Of a DNA stretch of 64,000 bases, positions 21,913-33,400 are shown in pieces. The DNA comes from Azolla caroliniana (taxonomy: Eukaryota > Polypodiophyta). Below the pieces are notes generated by a model. The model saw only the letters and a program-made list of their open reading frames with translations, was not told where the DNA came from and searched no databases. The first letter of the stretch is position 1. Each line of letters begins with the position of its first letter. The stretch is taken from assembly GCA_043228905.1 (NCBI GenBank), contig JBHGNT010000013.1:6696001-6760000 (forward strand). The letters run 5' to 3'. The position numbers and the translations under genes were made by a program.

Positions 21913-24900
21913 TCACGTGATATGTGTGAAAGTGAGTAGTGACTCTCGATGTTCAAGAACTTTACTAATGAATGTTGCAATCAAGAGTGCACATTGTGGT
22001 TGTGAGAGGAATTCATGCAAAGATTGGACTCGATCGAAGAGATGTGGAAAGCATGGTCGAATATGATCAAAGGCAGAGCATTGTATCAAAGTGTGATACT
22101 CAGACTCGCGAACTTGTTTAGGGCAAAGTGTGCATAGCCGACCACTCTCATCACTTGTGCCCCAACGCCATGTTTCACATCGCAATGCATGTGAGCTAAG
22201 TCGCATGGAAGCAATGGTTCGAATGGCAGATAACGGTATGGGTTCTAACATGTATGGATGTGTACGATTTCCCCATTTCACAAAGAATATGGTTTTGTAG
22301 TTAGGTGCAACATGTGTAGTATAATGTGTGAAGCGTGAGCCTCCACATTTGTCCCATGTTATGATACATTGGCATTGCAAAAATGCCTCATTTACAAAAG
22401 AATCTAATGATGCATCATGAAGCAAGTGTCTCGCATCCTATCTACCAAACCATTTTTCTATATCTTGCATCCAACCGGAACACAAAATTTTGCTTTTATG
22501 CATCTTTTAGATCTTTTTGCTTGCTTCCCACGCAATTCTAGGATGTCGATGTAAGGGAATTTTTTGAACCTTAAGCATGTATTCAACAACCCTTTCCATG
22601 GCCATGATTTCAATGGGAAGCGATCCCGTCTCAAGGAGGAGGAGGGTGTAGGACGTTTGTTTCTTAACTTGTAGAAACTTGGTAAGAAAATGCTTTTCGA
22701 CATTTTCAAACTCTTTCCACATAGATTTAGGGATGCTACCGCCCCATACTTCCACCCCATAGAGAAGAACCGGTGTCACCAAAGTGTCGAAAAGATATAT
22801 CTTGAGGACCCAACACTTAATATCTCCAAGATTGCATGTGTTCTCAAATGCATAGTATGCTCGCTTACCCGCCTCTAAGCGGCGTGTAGCACATTCATTC
22901 CATCTATGATTTGAAGGAACTTCAAGGCCAAGATATTTGAAGCTTTCCACACATTGAAGTGGCTCATTGTTGTCCATAATGCATGGTTTATCTCTTTTTT
23001 GGCTCTTCACAAGCATAATCTTTGTTTTAGAGCTATTGACACTTAATTTAGTATGCATGCAAAAAATTTCCAATGCCTTCATAAGCTTTTGTGCATCTCC
23101 TAAAGTATTTGCAAAAAGCACTACATCATCTGCATATAGCAAAACCATAATCACAACATTCCCAATGGCAACTTCTTCAACACATTCTTCCTTTGCAAAC
23201 TTGGTAACCATTTCTTCCAATTCATCAATGCATAGACCAAATAGTGTTGGTGAGAGTGGGCATCCTTGCTTAACACCAATAGTGCTTTTGAAAAAATCTT
23301 AAAGTTTATCTCTCATGCGCACACAACATATAACCTTCTCATAAATTCGGGAAATTGCAAGCATATATTCACTTGGCACCTCAAGTTCTTCCATTCGCCT
23401 CCAAAGATGCTCACGAGGTATCATATCAAAAGCTTTCTTGAAGTCTACAAAGCAACAATATAAACCTTTACCTCTAAGGTAACTTTCCTCCATTAAAACT
23501 CGAAGGGTGATAAGGTGATCAATGGTGCTATGGTGTTTCCGAAAGCTAGCTTGTCCATAAGCTCTCTTACCACTTTTTTCAGCCCATACACTTATCTTTG
23601 ATTCCATTATACATCCAAATAGTTTTGCCATTAATGAGCCAACCATGATGGTTCGATAGTTGTTTACATTATTTATATCTCCACCTTTATGTAAAGGTTT
23701 GATCCAATTTGTAGTCCAATCGTACGGCATACCATGTTGCAATGCATCATTAAACATATCGCTTATCGATATATGTGCTTCCTTTCCCGTCCATTTGAGC
23801 ATTTCAGCCTTTATACATTGAAGATCGCTTGCCTTTCGAGAGGCCAATTTCTTAAGTCCTATGCATATATCTTCAAGTGTAAAGAAAGGAGGCATATGTG
23901 AAAGAGAACCATAACACATCATCTTTCCGGCAAGAGATAACTCATATAAATTCTTACAATGCATAGACAAGTCGTGAAGAGTTAAGTCACAATAACTCTC
24001 AAAACGTTTCCCCTTTAGATTTCCCCAAAATTTAGCACATTCATGTGCTTTCTCTTGTGTTTGGATAAATTGTTGAGTAACTTCCCATATTCTTCTCTTT
24101 CTTTGAATAAGCCTTTTATACTCATGCAAATGCTTTTGGTAATTCTCTTTATCCTTAATTACATCCAAAACCATAAGGCACTTTCGAGCTTCACGACATT
24201 CTTTATCAAACCATTTTTTCCTAAGTTTCTTGGTGCATTTCCAAGATGTGCGGTTGGTCGAAAAACATTTGTTTGTACATGAGAGAATGACTTTCTTGAA
24301 AGCTTCCCATTTGCATTCTAGTGTAGCACCATGTTGTATCTTTGTCATTTGTAACATATCCTCAACCATCTTGGAATACATGGGTGCTCGCTTAAGGTTC
24401 ATGCTCAAGTGCGGTTGTTTATTCTCTTCAATAGCCTTCTCACAATCAAACCTATGCATACATTTGAGATCAATACATAAAGGCCTATGATCGGATTCCG
24501 GTGTCCATTCACCACGTGAGAATTTATGTATACGATCCAAAATACCTTCGGAAAGTAGCACATATTCAATCACACTATTTCCGTTGTGTTTTCTACATAT
24601 AAAACCATTAGTGTTGGGCCATAAGGAAATACCATTTGCAATAAGCAATCTGGTACTATTGCACATTTGTAGGAGTAACTTCCCAAATTGGTCCGGATCT
24701 TTTTCATCGCTAGAAGAGCGGTTATACATTTGCATATCCTCTTGCATCCTTGAGATATGTGGCATGAAAGATTCTTGTGAATCAAGTTGGAAACTTCTTG
24801 TACGAGCATTCATGTCACCAAAGACAATAACTTCCCCTTTGGATTTGAAATAAGCAATATCATCTTCTAGATTGGCAAATGGTTGATCTTTATCCAAACA

Positions 24901-25287
24901 AGCATAAAAGTTAGAATCTTGATGAGGAATGTAACATCCAACTACAAAAGTGGGCAAATCATTAGGTGTTTCTATTTTGAGCCATATGTAGCATTTATTT
25001 TCATCATTTTTTATAATTGACACATATTTCTCTATTTCCTTCTTAATCAAACATGCCACCCCTCCTTGTCCTCTTCTTTGTCTTGGATTTTTCTTCCATA
25101 TCAAAGAGTGTACATTATAGTTTCCTAAACCTTGAATCCTTTGAGTATCATGCTCCCATGTTTCAACAAGAAGTGTGATATCCGAGTCATCAGTGAACTC
25201 CTCTATGCCAAATCCCGCATTCCATGGGTATCCATTGCAATTCCAAAAGCATAGTCGTAAAAGGCGTGGGTTAGTCTCATAAATCAT
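21913..25287 (-). pseudogene. LINE D ORF2 (endonuclease plus reverse transcriptase) with three in-frame stops
   Basis: One frame runs 1125 codons, broken only by TAA at 23299-23301, a stop at 22507-22509 and TAG at 22438-22440. The N-terminal third is an APE-type endonuclease: LRLCFWNCNGYPWN, VETWEHD, a GGVACL segment, FGDMNARTR and SDHRPLCIDL. The middle is RT: NNYRTIMVGSLMAKLFG, YGQASFRKHHSTIDHL, CFVDFKKAFDMIPREHLW, KQGCPLSPTLFG, then LYADDVVLFA with the catalytic Asp pair. The C-terminal end has a Cys-rich segment, LCTLCPKQVRESEYHTLIQC. No frameshift is needed, so inactivation looks recent relative to neighbouring elements. Confidence 0.88.
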
Positions 25288-25293
25288 GTGTCC

Positions 25294-26168
25294 CTATTTG
25301 CCTACATTTCCATCTTTAGGCACATCCTTAACCTTATTTTTCAATCTTTCTTCATATGCTTTACGAGGAGCATTTTGTTGTGAGATAGTACGATCTTCAC
25401 TCACAAAGCATTGTGTACCTTTGAGGTATACCCAACTATTTTCGAGTATGATCTGCCGCTTTGTATCATCTGTCATTGTGCAGTGCATACAATAGGCCTT
25501 TCTCCGGAGCGAGTAACACCATGTTTCCCAACTCAGTGTGCCCCATATACATTCACATCTGACATCCCACAATGCATGCTAAAAAATTCACCAATGGCCT
25601 TTCCAAGGGATGCGGGTGTTTCCATACTCTCTTCTTTAATCCCACGGACGACAATATTCTTTGATCGTTGTTCACGTTCTTTCAATTCTCGGACATCTAT
25701 GCTTTCTATATTCTTCTCTTGATGCATCACATGCATATTAGATGAGTTTGATAGCACATCCCCACCACATAAATCGGCCCATGACTTCATTGTACATACA
25801 TTTTTCATCTCACTTACATCCCGCCTCATCGAGTCCAATTTTTCTTCATTTAATGCTTCCTTTAACTCAATCTTGTTAAGGCACTCATTTGTTTCAAAAG
25901 AAGCTCTTTTACATTCTTGAATATCTTCTTGAAGTTTTGCAACCACTTGTTTAAGACTTTCATTCTCAATGACAACCCTTTGGAGCTTAGTATTCTCTTT
26001 CATTAACATCCTAATCTCTTCACCTTGCTTGTTTATGGTTTCTTGAAGAGAAATCAAGTGACTCATAAGCATTTTGTCCATTGCATTAGAATCGAGATTT
26101 GTTGGTGATCTCGGCTCATTATCAATCATACCCCCGAACTTTGCGGCGGTTTTACGAGTATTTGCCAT
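25294..26168 (-). pseudogene. LINE D ORF1 (coiled-coil RNA-binding protein, frameshifted)
   Basis: The start MANTRKTAAKFGG opens a frame with a long heptad-patterned helix (about residues 30-125: NKQGEEIRMLMKENTKLQ and ECKRASFETNECLNKIE). Then comes SKNIVVRGIKEE, matching the RRM entrance of L1 ORF1p-like 'transposase 22' proteins. A one-base shift near 25535-25572 ends that frame. The next frame carries IILENSWVYLKGTQCFVSED and QQNAPRKAYEERLKNK, the C-terminal RNA-binding part. In such proteins the coiled coil trimerises and the RRM/CTD bind element RNA. The original length would be about 290 residues. Confidence 0.75.
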
Positions 26169-26431
26169 TGTAGGGAAAAACCCTACGAGAAGAGAGAGAT
26201 AGAGAGGGAAGGAGAGAGAATGTACCTTTCACTCGATTTAGGGCTTCAAAATCTACCTTCCGTTTGAGGAACCGTGGGGCAAAGATGGCTACGGATGAAA
26301 ATGCTCATAACTTCTCGCCACGGTAACTGAATTCAGTAAATGAACATTCTTTAGAAAGCTCTCTCAAAGAGCTTTCCAATGAGCTATAGAACATAGAAAA
26401 CGATGGCCGAAGTGAACTTACAGAGAGCTTT

Positions 26432-26479
<48 letters not shown>

Positions 26480-26765
26480 TGATAACAAAAGATATATATT
26501 ATGTTAAGAGAATATACAATAGTAGCTAGGAGTCTTAAGAGTAGCGTTGAACCAATTTGGTTCGTAATAATGCCTTGTGCCTCCTTTTATAGTGTTCTCA
26601 CGAGTACTCCTGAAATTTCTAGAATGTTTCAGAGAAATCTGGAATATACATCAATTTTATATAGTAAAATTCAAATGAAAATAATATCCTTTGTATTACA
26701 ACATATAGTGTAATGGTCAAGAGCTTGACCCATGTAACATAAGGTCATGGGTTTGAGTCATGACA

Positions 26766-28978
26766 TAGTGTTGTTGTTATACCTAAGTATTCGGTGCGCG
26801 CACTGAAGGTGCTCCATGGTTGGATGCGCCATAAATTGACTAATCAGTCCGACCAGATAATTGAGATTCGGTCGGGTGATGGTCAGATATATGAGGCTTC
26901 CGGCTATTTGTCTGAACCTTTTCAGGTCGCATGTCATTCTGGAGTCGAGGCGGAGCTTCACATTCCTATCCAGAGTAGTCCAGATGGACTTGCATTCCGT
27001 CATACCGAATTTGAAGAGCATACTCAACACATAGTGGCATTGACTAATCAGTATGCCATCCAAGGTGCAGATCACTTTGATCACAACGAAGTAATGAAGG
27101 TCCCCAAGATCCTTCATGTCAAATGATGCCGCGAGTTCGGTCTTGACATAGTCGATTTCATCCAGGTTGGCATCGGCGATGACTAAATCATCAACATAAA
27201 GAAAAATACTTATCGGCTCGTTCCGAGCCCGCCGGATGAACAGGGAAGAGTCTGACCTCGACACGGAAAACCCCATCCGACGCAATCATTGCGCGATTTT
27301 CACTTCCAGGCACGCGAGGCTTGCTTGAGTCCGTAAAGGGACTTCTTCAGTCGGCAAACAGCCGACGTGTTCATTCTGGACTGAAATCTGGGGGGCTGAA
27401 CCATGTATACTTGTTCCTAAAGATCACCTTATAGGAACGCATTTTTCACATTCATTTGATGTAGATGCCACGCCACCCCTTCGCCGCTGCTACCGCAAGC
27501 AAGACACGGACGGTCTTCATCTTTGCAATCGGCACGAACTTCTCATCATAATCGATGTCGTGTTGTTGCACGTAGCCCTTTGTCACTAATCGGGACTTGT
27601 ACCTATTGAGGAGCCATCGGTGTTGTATTTGACTTTGTATACCCACCAGCAACAAATCTGCTTCACTCCTTTCAGTACGTCCACCAAGTCCCATGTCTCA
27701 TTCTCCATGAGCGTATGCATCTCTTCCTCCATGGCCTTCTCCCAATTTGGATCCTTAGCCGCTTCTGCGTAGCTCTCCGGCTCACGCATAATGATGCACC
27801 ATATACTTGTTATATCTGTAATGAATTACAGGGTGCTTTTGGCGAGTGGATTGGCACAACTTCTGGTTCACCGATTTCGTGGCCCTCTTCGCCGACTCAC
27901 ACTTTTCTCCTGAAGATCAGTCTTTGTTCTTTCCAGAGTCGTATCCATTCTAATCCGACTCATCTCTGCCGGTATCGTATTCCGGCATCTTTTTCTTCCC
28001 CTTTCCTTTGTGCGTGAACTGTCTCCTTGGTTCCTTACGCGGGGAGAGCACGACCGAGTCTTCGCTACTCACCAGCTTGTCATCTAGTTGACCGCTTCGG
28101 CTCAACCAGTCCGGATTTGGTCCACTAATCTGGAGAGAAGTCGCACTATCCGGTTCGGATTCCATTATGCTTCCTTCTATTCCGGAATTAGTTGCATCAT
28201 CCACAGCAATCGGTTTGGGTTCGGGTGATGCGAGGTACCACGATGTTGATTCGTCAAAGACGACATCACAGCTAACAGGGGTTGTTGCACTTATACCCCT
28301 TCTATTCGTCGGAGTAGCCAACCAGGATGCACTTCTCGGATTTTGCATCAAGTTTCATTCGCTTTCCATCCGGCACATGCACATACGCAATGTTATCGAA
28401 TACCCAAATGTGCGCCAAATTCGGCTTCCACTCAAAATACAATTCGTGCGGTGACACCTTTGACCCTAATGCAAATATCCGATTCTATATGTAGACGGTT
28501 GTCCGAATTGCTTTGGCCCAATAAATCCGGGGCATGCTCTTCTCCTCCAACATTGCCCTCGCCGCTTCTACCATGGTCCGATTCCAACGTTCAGCCACGC
28601 CGTTTTGCTCCGGTGTGTATCTACAAGAGAACTCTCGGCGAATTCCCTTCATCTATAGATAACTAGTGAACTGGCTGGAAAAGTACTCTTTCCCGCCGTC
28701 TAATCTCAAACACTTAATCTTCCTTCTGGTTTCTCGCTCTACGTGATTCTTTAGGTCCCGGAAGCAAGAGAAGACTTTGCTCTTCTTCTCGATCAGATAT
28801 ATCCAAGTGTGTCGACTAAAATCCAAGTGTGTCGACTAAAATCGTCCCCGGTTTCGACTACCCCCGGCTTCTCGAGAAAGGAGAACCACTCTTTGTGGTT
28901 CGTCATGTGGTTTGAAGCTCCGGAGTTCACATACCAAACTTCTTCCAACTTCGAGTCAATACTCCCATCCGGTTGGCC
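26766..28978 (-). pseudogene. Copia A pol (protease stub, integrase, RT)
   Basis: Minus-strand pieces in order: YVNSGASNHMTNHKEWF (protease, active-site Asp changed to Asn), fused by deletion to an integrase core beginning FSRHTWIYLIEKK and running through LRLDGGKEY and YTPEQNGVAERWNRTMVEAA. Next come the integrase C-terminus with IAYVHVPDGKRMKLDAKS (27950-28560) and RT with EKAMEEEMHTLMENETWDLV, WWVYKVKYN and LYVDDLVIADA (26758-27789). The frame is interrupted by many stops. A 20-bp direct duplication lies at about 28801-28840. Confidence 0.82.
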
Positions 28979-29990
28979 TTATGCTTCATTACAAGGGCCG
29001 GTCCCGGCTCTCTCTAAGCCTTCAACGAAGTGTGATCGATGACGCCTGACTGTTGTGTCTTTCCGGCTCGATCCAGCTTTGTCCAAATCAGCTCTCTTCT
29101 TCCAGCTCTCACTTTCTTTATGGCCCTTCCAGCCGTAGTACCAACATTCTGTTTCAGCCTTTCCTTGCCGGTTTCTGGCTTTGCCGCCTTGGCTTCGCCT
29201 ACTTCCGGAGGGTCCAGAATTGTTGTCGGCACCATCTTTGTGCCTCTGATTCTGCTCATGTCGGTTGCCTGTATTGCGCGCTGATCCACCTTGTCCACCA
29301 CGACAACGGGATCTCTCTTCCTCCGTGTACAGCATCGTGTTGTCAGTGTGTGTGCTCCTCGACACACCCGTGTGGTTCTCCTCCACAAGGAGCATTGACT
29401 GTAAGTCGAAAAAGGAGGGCGTATTCTCCCTTGTACATACCGCAGTCCAGAATGCTCCGAACTTCGACGCCAAGCCCCCGAGACAGACCTGCACCATCTC
29501 ATCATCCTCGACAGTCACGTTGATGGAGACAAATGAATCACATATGTCTTTGATCTGAGCCGTGTAGTCGGCCACCGACATATCCTTCTATCAGACATTG
29601 CTCAACTCTTGTCGGAGTTGCAACTTCCGGGCCGTGGTGCTTGTAGCGAAGACCTTTTTCAGGTTTCCCCAAGCTTCCTTTGGCAACTTGGCGTCCCGGA
29701 TATGGTTGAGTAGCTGATCACTGACACTAGATACAATGCATTACATTACCCTACTTGTTGCTTGTTCCCAAGCAGGGAAGTCTCTGTGTGTCACATCAAG
29801 TGTTGTATCATTAGCTCTGTCGACATAACTCTAGTAGCCATGCCCGAGTAGGTATTGGTGCATCTTGTACGACCAGGATGCATAGTTGGATCTATCGAGC
29901 TTCTCTGTCAAGAGTGAGCTAGCCATTCCTTGGTCCATTCTCTCCTTCCTGTTCTTGCTTGTGAGCGTCACTCGTCAACAGCAAAGGATT
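28979..29990 (-). pseudogene. Copia A Gag with a damaged zinc knuckle
   Basis: 28979-29581 gives SVADYTAQIKDICDSF, LGGLASKFGAFWTAVCTREN and a Gly/Arg-rich linker. It ends in a CCHC-type knuckle reading CWYYGWKGHKESESWKK, where the second and fourth metal ligands are Tyr and Ser instead of Cys. The N-terminal part continues to about 29990 past a stop at 29582-29590. Confidence 0.75.
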
Positions 29991-30155
29991 CTCAACCCTC
30001 GCGCTTTGATACCATGTAAAAGATCATGTGCGGAAGCTAAGATAAAACCGTGTTAGGGTTTGCTTGTGAGCGTCACTCGTCGGCAGCAAAGGATTCTCAA
30101 CCCTCGCGCTTTGATACCATGTAAAGATCATGTGCGGAAGCTAAGATAAAACCGG
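29956..30155 (-). repeat. 105-bp tandem duplication over the primer-binding site of copia A
   Basis: A segment containing the end of the untranslated leader, the primer site complement GCTTTGATACCA and the first ~40 bases of the LTR occurs at 29956 and again at 30061 (period 105), with a 10-base filler between. The two primer sites are 30003-30014 and 30108-30119. Confidence 0.9.
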
Positions 30156-30249
30156 CTAGTCCGGATAACAACAGAACACACAACAGAGGTTTAATGGAAA
30201 GCTTGAATACACGGGAGAGACAAAGAGAGCAGAACAATAAAATCAATTC

Positions 30250-30441
30250 TAAAGAAATATGAGAAAGCACATCTGTTCTGTAATATACATTTTGTTGGAG
30301 GGAGAAAATACAGAGATCTCTTATTTTTACATGAGGAGAAGTCCCTCTTTATAAAGGCCAAGATCTGGCCGTTGGGCTAACTAGCTGTTGGAACTAACTA
30401 GCCGTTGGGCTAGCCGTTACAACTTTTAAACATTCTCAACA
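30250..30441 (-). repeat. 3' LTR of copia B
   Basis: 192 bp, identical to the 5' LTR, beginning TAAAG and ending CAACA on the plus strand. The polypurine-tract complement CTCCCCCTC follows at 30442-30450 and overlaps the stop codon of the polyprotein. Confidence 0.95.
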
Positions 30442-30448
30442 CTCCCCC

Positions 30449-33400
30449 TCAAGATGGGTGAAAAATATCCACTAAGCCCATCTTGTCACACAATCTAGTA
30501 AGACTTACTGGCCCAAGTCCCTTTGTAAGACAATCTGCTACTTGATGTTCAGTAGAAACATGACTCAATTTTAATATTCCATTATCAAGCTTTTCTTTGA
30601 TAAAGAACCTGTCGATTTCGATGTGTTTGGTCCTATCGTGCTGTACCGGATTGTTGGCAATGCTGATTGCTGACTTATTGTCACACCACAACATCATCTG
30701 ATTTTCTTGATTCACCTTTAGTTCTACTAGGAGAGTTCGCAGCCATAACATCTCCGCAACTCCTATAGCAATAGCTCTATACTCTGCTTCAGCTGTTGAC
30801 CTTGCTACTACTGACTGTTTCTTACTCTTCCAAGAGACTAGATTGCCTCCAACAAACATGCAGTATCCTGATGTGGATTTTCTGTCATCAGCACAACTGG
30901 CCCAATCAGAATCACAATAGCCCTCAATGTTAAAATGACCATGTTTTCTGAAGATTAATCCCTTCCCTGGGGCACCTTTGAGATATCTCAGAATATGGTA
31001 CACTGCATCCATATGATCTTTCCTCGGATCATGCATGTAGCGACTTACCACACTTACTGCAAATGAGATATCTGGACGGGTGTGGGTCAAATAAATCAGC
31101 CGACCTACCAATCTTTGATACCTTTCACGATCAACTTTCTCTCCCGCAAGTTCAGTTAGCTTGATCTTTTGGTCGATTGGAGAAGCTACAGGCCTACAAC
31201 CCAACATTCCAGTTTCTTTGAGAAGATCAAGTACATATTTTCGCTGAGATAGAACAACTCCTTCTGCTCCACGAGCTACCTCAATTCCAAGAAAGTAGCG
31301 TAGCAATCCTAGATCCTTCACCTCAAACTCTTTACCCAATTGCATCTTCAGTTGGGCAATTTCTCCTTCATCGTTACCTGTAATAATTATATCATCCACA
31401 TACACAGCAAGCAATGTAGTATGGTCCTTGTGTTGTCGAAAGAACACTGTATGGTCTGCATTCGTCTGTTGGTATCCCATACCCACCATAGCCCTTCTTA
31501 ACCTGTCAAACCAGGCTCGAGGAGATTGCTTTAGTCCATAAAGCGACTTCCTAAGTTTGCAAACCTTACCTACTGTTTGAATTGTACGGAAACCTGGGGG
31601 AACATCCATGTACACTTCCTCCATCAACTCTCCATGAAGGAATGCATTTTTTACATCTAATTGATGTAATTTCCAATCCTTATTCACTGCTAAGGAAATA
31701 AGTGTTCTAACAGTGCTCATCTTCGCCACAGGTGCAAAAGTCTCATCATAGTCAATGCCATATGTCTGACTATATCCTTTAGCCACCAATCGTGCCTTGT
31801 ATCGATCTATTTTTCCCTCTGGGGTCTGTTTTATTGTAAACACCCATTTGCACCCAACCGCCTTCTTTCCCGGTGGTAGTGACACAATCTCCCAAGTTTT
31901 GTTCTTCTCAAGAGCTCCGAGTTCTTCTTGCATGGCTGCTTTCCATTTTGGATCTTCTTTAGCAACCTGCCAACACTTGGGTAAAGTGATAGAGTCTAAT
32001 GATGCAATGAATGCTCTATGTGTAGCTGATATGTTAGAATAAGAGATAAACTGAGCAATATCATGAGGAAAACCATAACGATCAGGAGGGACCCCTGCAT
32101 TACTGCGAGAGGTCCTCCTAATCTCGATAGGAGAAGGAGAGGAAATCATATCACCTGTGATTTCTAGGTTCGGGAGTTCTGTAGGTATTTCAGAAGTCGA
32201 GGCAGGTCGGGACATGGAACTTGATGGCACATGTGGTGCTGAAGACGTGTTCATATTTCCGTCTTTCTGCCTCCTCTTCCTTGTATACACCTTTAGCTCC
32301 CCCTCAACTTGAGTCCCAACACATATAGGCTCCTCGTCTTCGTTTCCTTCTTCTTCCGTACCTCCTACGCTCACTTCTTTCTCAGCTGATGTAGGGATCA
32401 GCAAAGGAATTGATCCTATTTTTAGCAACCTCTCACAATTATCTCCTTCCCTCATATTTTCAGTCTGAATTAAGTCATCAAAGGGTGAAGTTACCCCTTG
32501 TTTATAATATGGCTCTGACTCTCTGAAATGCACATCCATGCTCACAAATAATCTCTTCTCTACTGGACTCCAGCAAACATAGCCTTTTTGTGTGGCAGAG
32601 TATCCCACAAATACACATTTTACAGCTTTAGGATCAAGTTTTCCTACTGATGGTCTACTGTCCTTTACAAAACACACACATCCAAACACCTTCAAAGGAA
32701 GGATTCCAGAGTTATTGCCTTGCAACAACTCACATGGAGACTTCCACTCCAATACTCTAGAGGGCATTCTATTGATCAATGTGGCAGCCGTCAAAACTGC
32801 CTGTCCCCACAACTGCTTTGGGACATTCATAGAAATCATCATGCTTCTCGTTACCTCTAGAAGATGTCTATTCTTCCTCTCTGCTACTCCATTTTGTTCT
32901 GGTGTATATGGGCATGTAGTTTGATGTTGTATTCCTTGATCTGAGAGGTATGCCCTAAATGTCATGTTAGCATACTCTGTTCCATTATCAGACCTCAACA
33001 CTTTTACTACTGCACCATATTGAGTTTGAACTGCTCTATGAAAATCTTTAAAACAAGCAAATACTTCATTCTTTTTCCTCATCAAATATAACCAAGTCAC
33101 ACGAGAGAAGCAGTCAATGAAAGAGACAAAATATCGATATCCATTAATAGAACTTGTGGGACATGGTCCCCAAACATCGGAGTGTATTACATCAAATGCA
33201 TGGGAACTCCTATGACCCGAACTAGCATATGAACTTTTAGTAAGCTTACCAAATTCACATGCATCACAAACAAGTTTTGTTTTATCCGCCTTTTCAAAAA
33301 GGTGTGGATACACCCGACTCAAAATGCCATAAGAGGCATGTCCCATGCGTTGGTGATGAAGTATTAACAAGTCCTCATAACTCATTCTAGATCCCCTTAC

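Larger units (their letters stand above)
21833..26429 (-). mobile_element. LINE D, near full-length non-LTR retrotransposon
   Basis: It carries ORF1 (25294-26168) and ORF2 (21913-25287) on the minus strand, and its 3' end is a GATA/TATC-type microsatellite tail rather than poly(A). It landed in the GA-rich part of gypsy C's LTR, so exact ends and target duplication are blurred by low complexity. ORF1 type, ORF2 sequence and tail differ from the L1-type LINE at 52244-55580. Confidence 0.85.
16563..26765 (-). mobile_element. Chromodomain Ty3/gypsy element C, interrupted by LINE D
   Basis: The left LTR is 16563-16924. The right LTR starts at 21805, is split by LINE D and resumes about 26430-26765. 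Minus-strand order is Gag (about 20640-21644), protease, RT, RNase H, integrase and a C-terminal chromodomain. That order and the chromodomain define a chromovirus. Gag and chromodomain resemble the Sushi/Tcn1-type branch known from fungi, fishes, mosses and lycophytes rather than the CRM, Tekay or Reina lines of flowering plants (from memory). Many CGA-to-TGA and CAG-to-TAG type stops suggest decay of methylated cytosines. No clear target duplication was found. Confidence 0.88.
21805..26765 (-). repeat. Right (5') LTR of gypsy C, split by LINE D
   Basis: The first ~28 bases (TGTAGAACTC onward) lie at 21805-21832 and the remainder at about 26430-26765, ending CATGACA. Relative to the left LTR it has a longer GA tract (26427-26474) and a short deletion just before its end. 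Confidence 0.8.

Noticed and set aside
16563-26765. Target-site duplication for gypsy C
   Set aside because: Left flank AAACG and right flank TAGTG do not match in any alignment of the LTR ends I tried.
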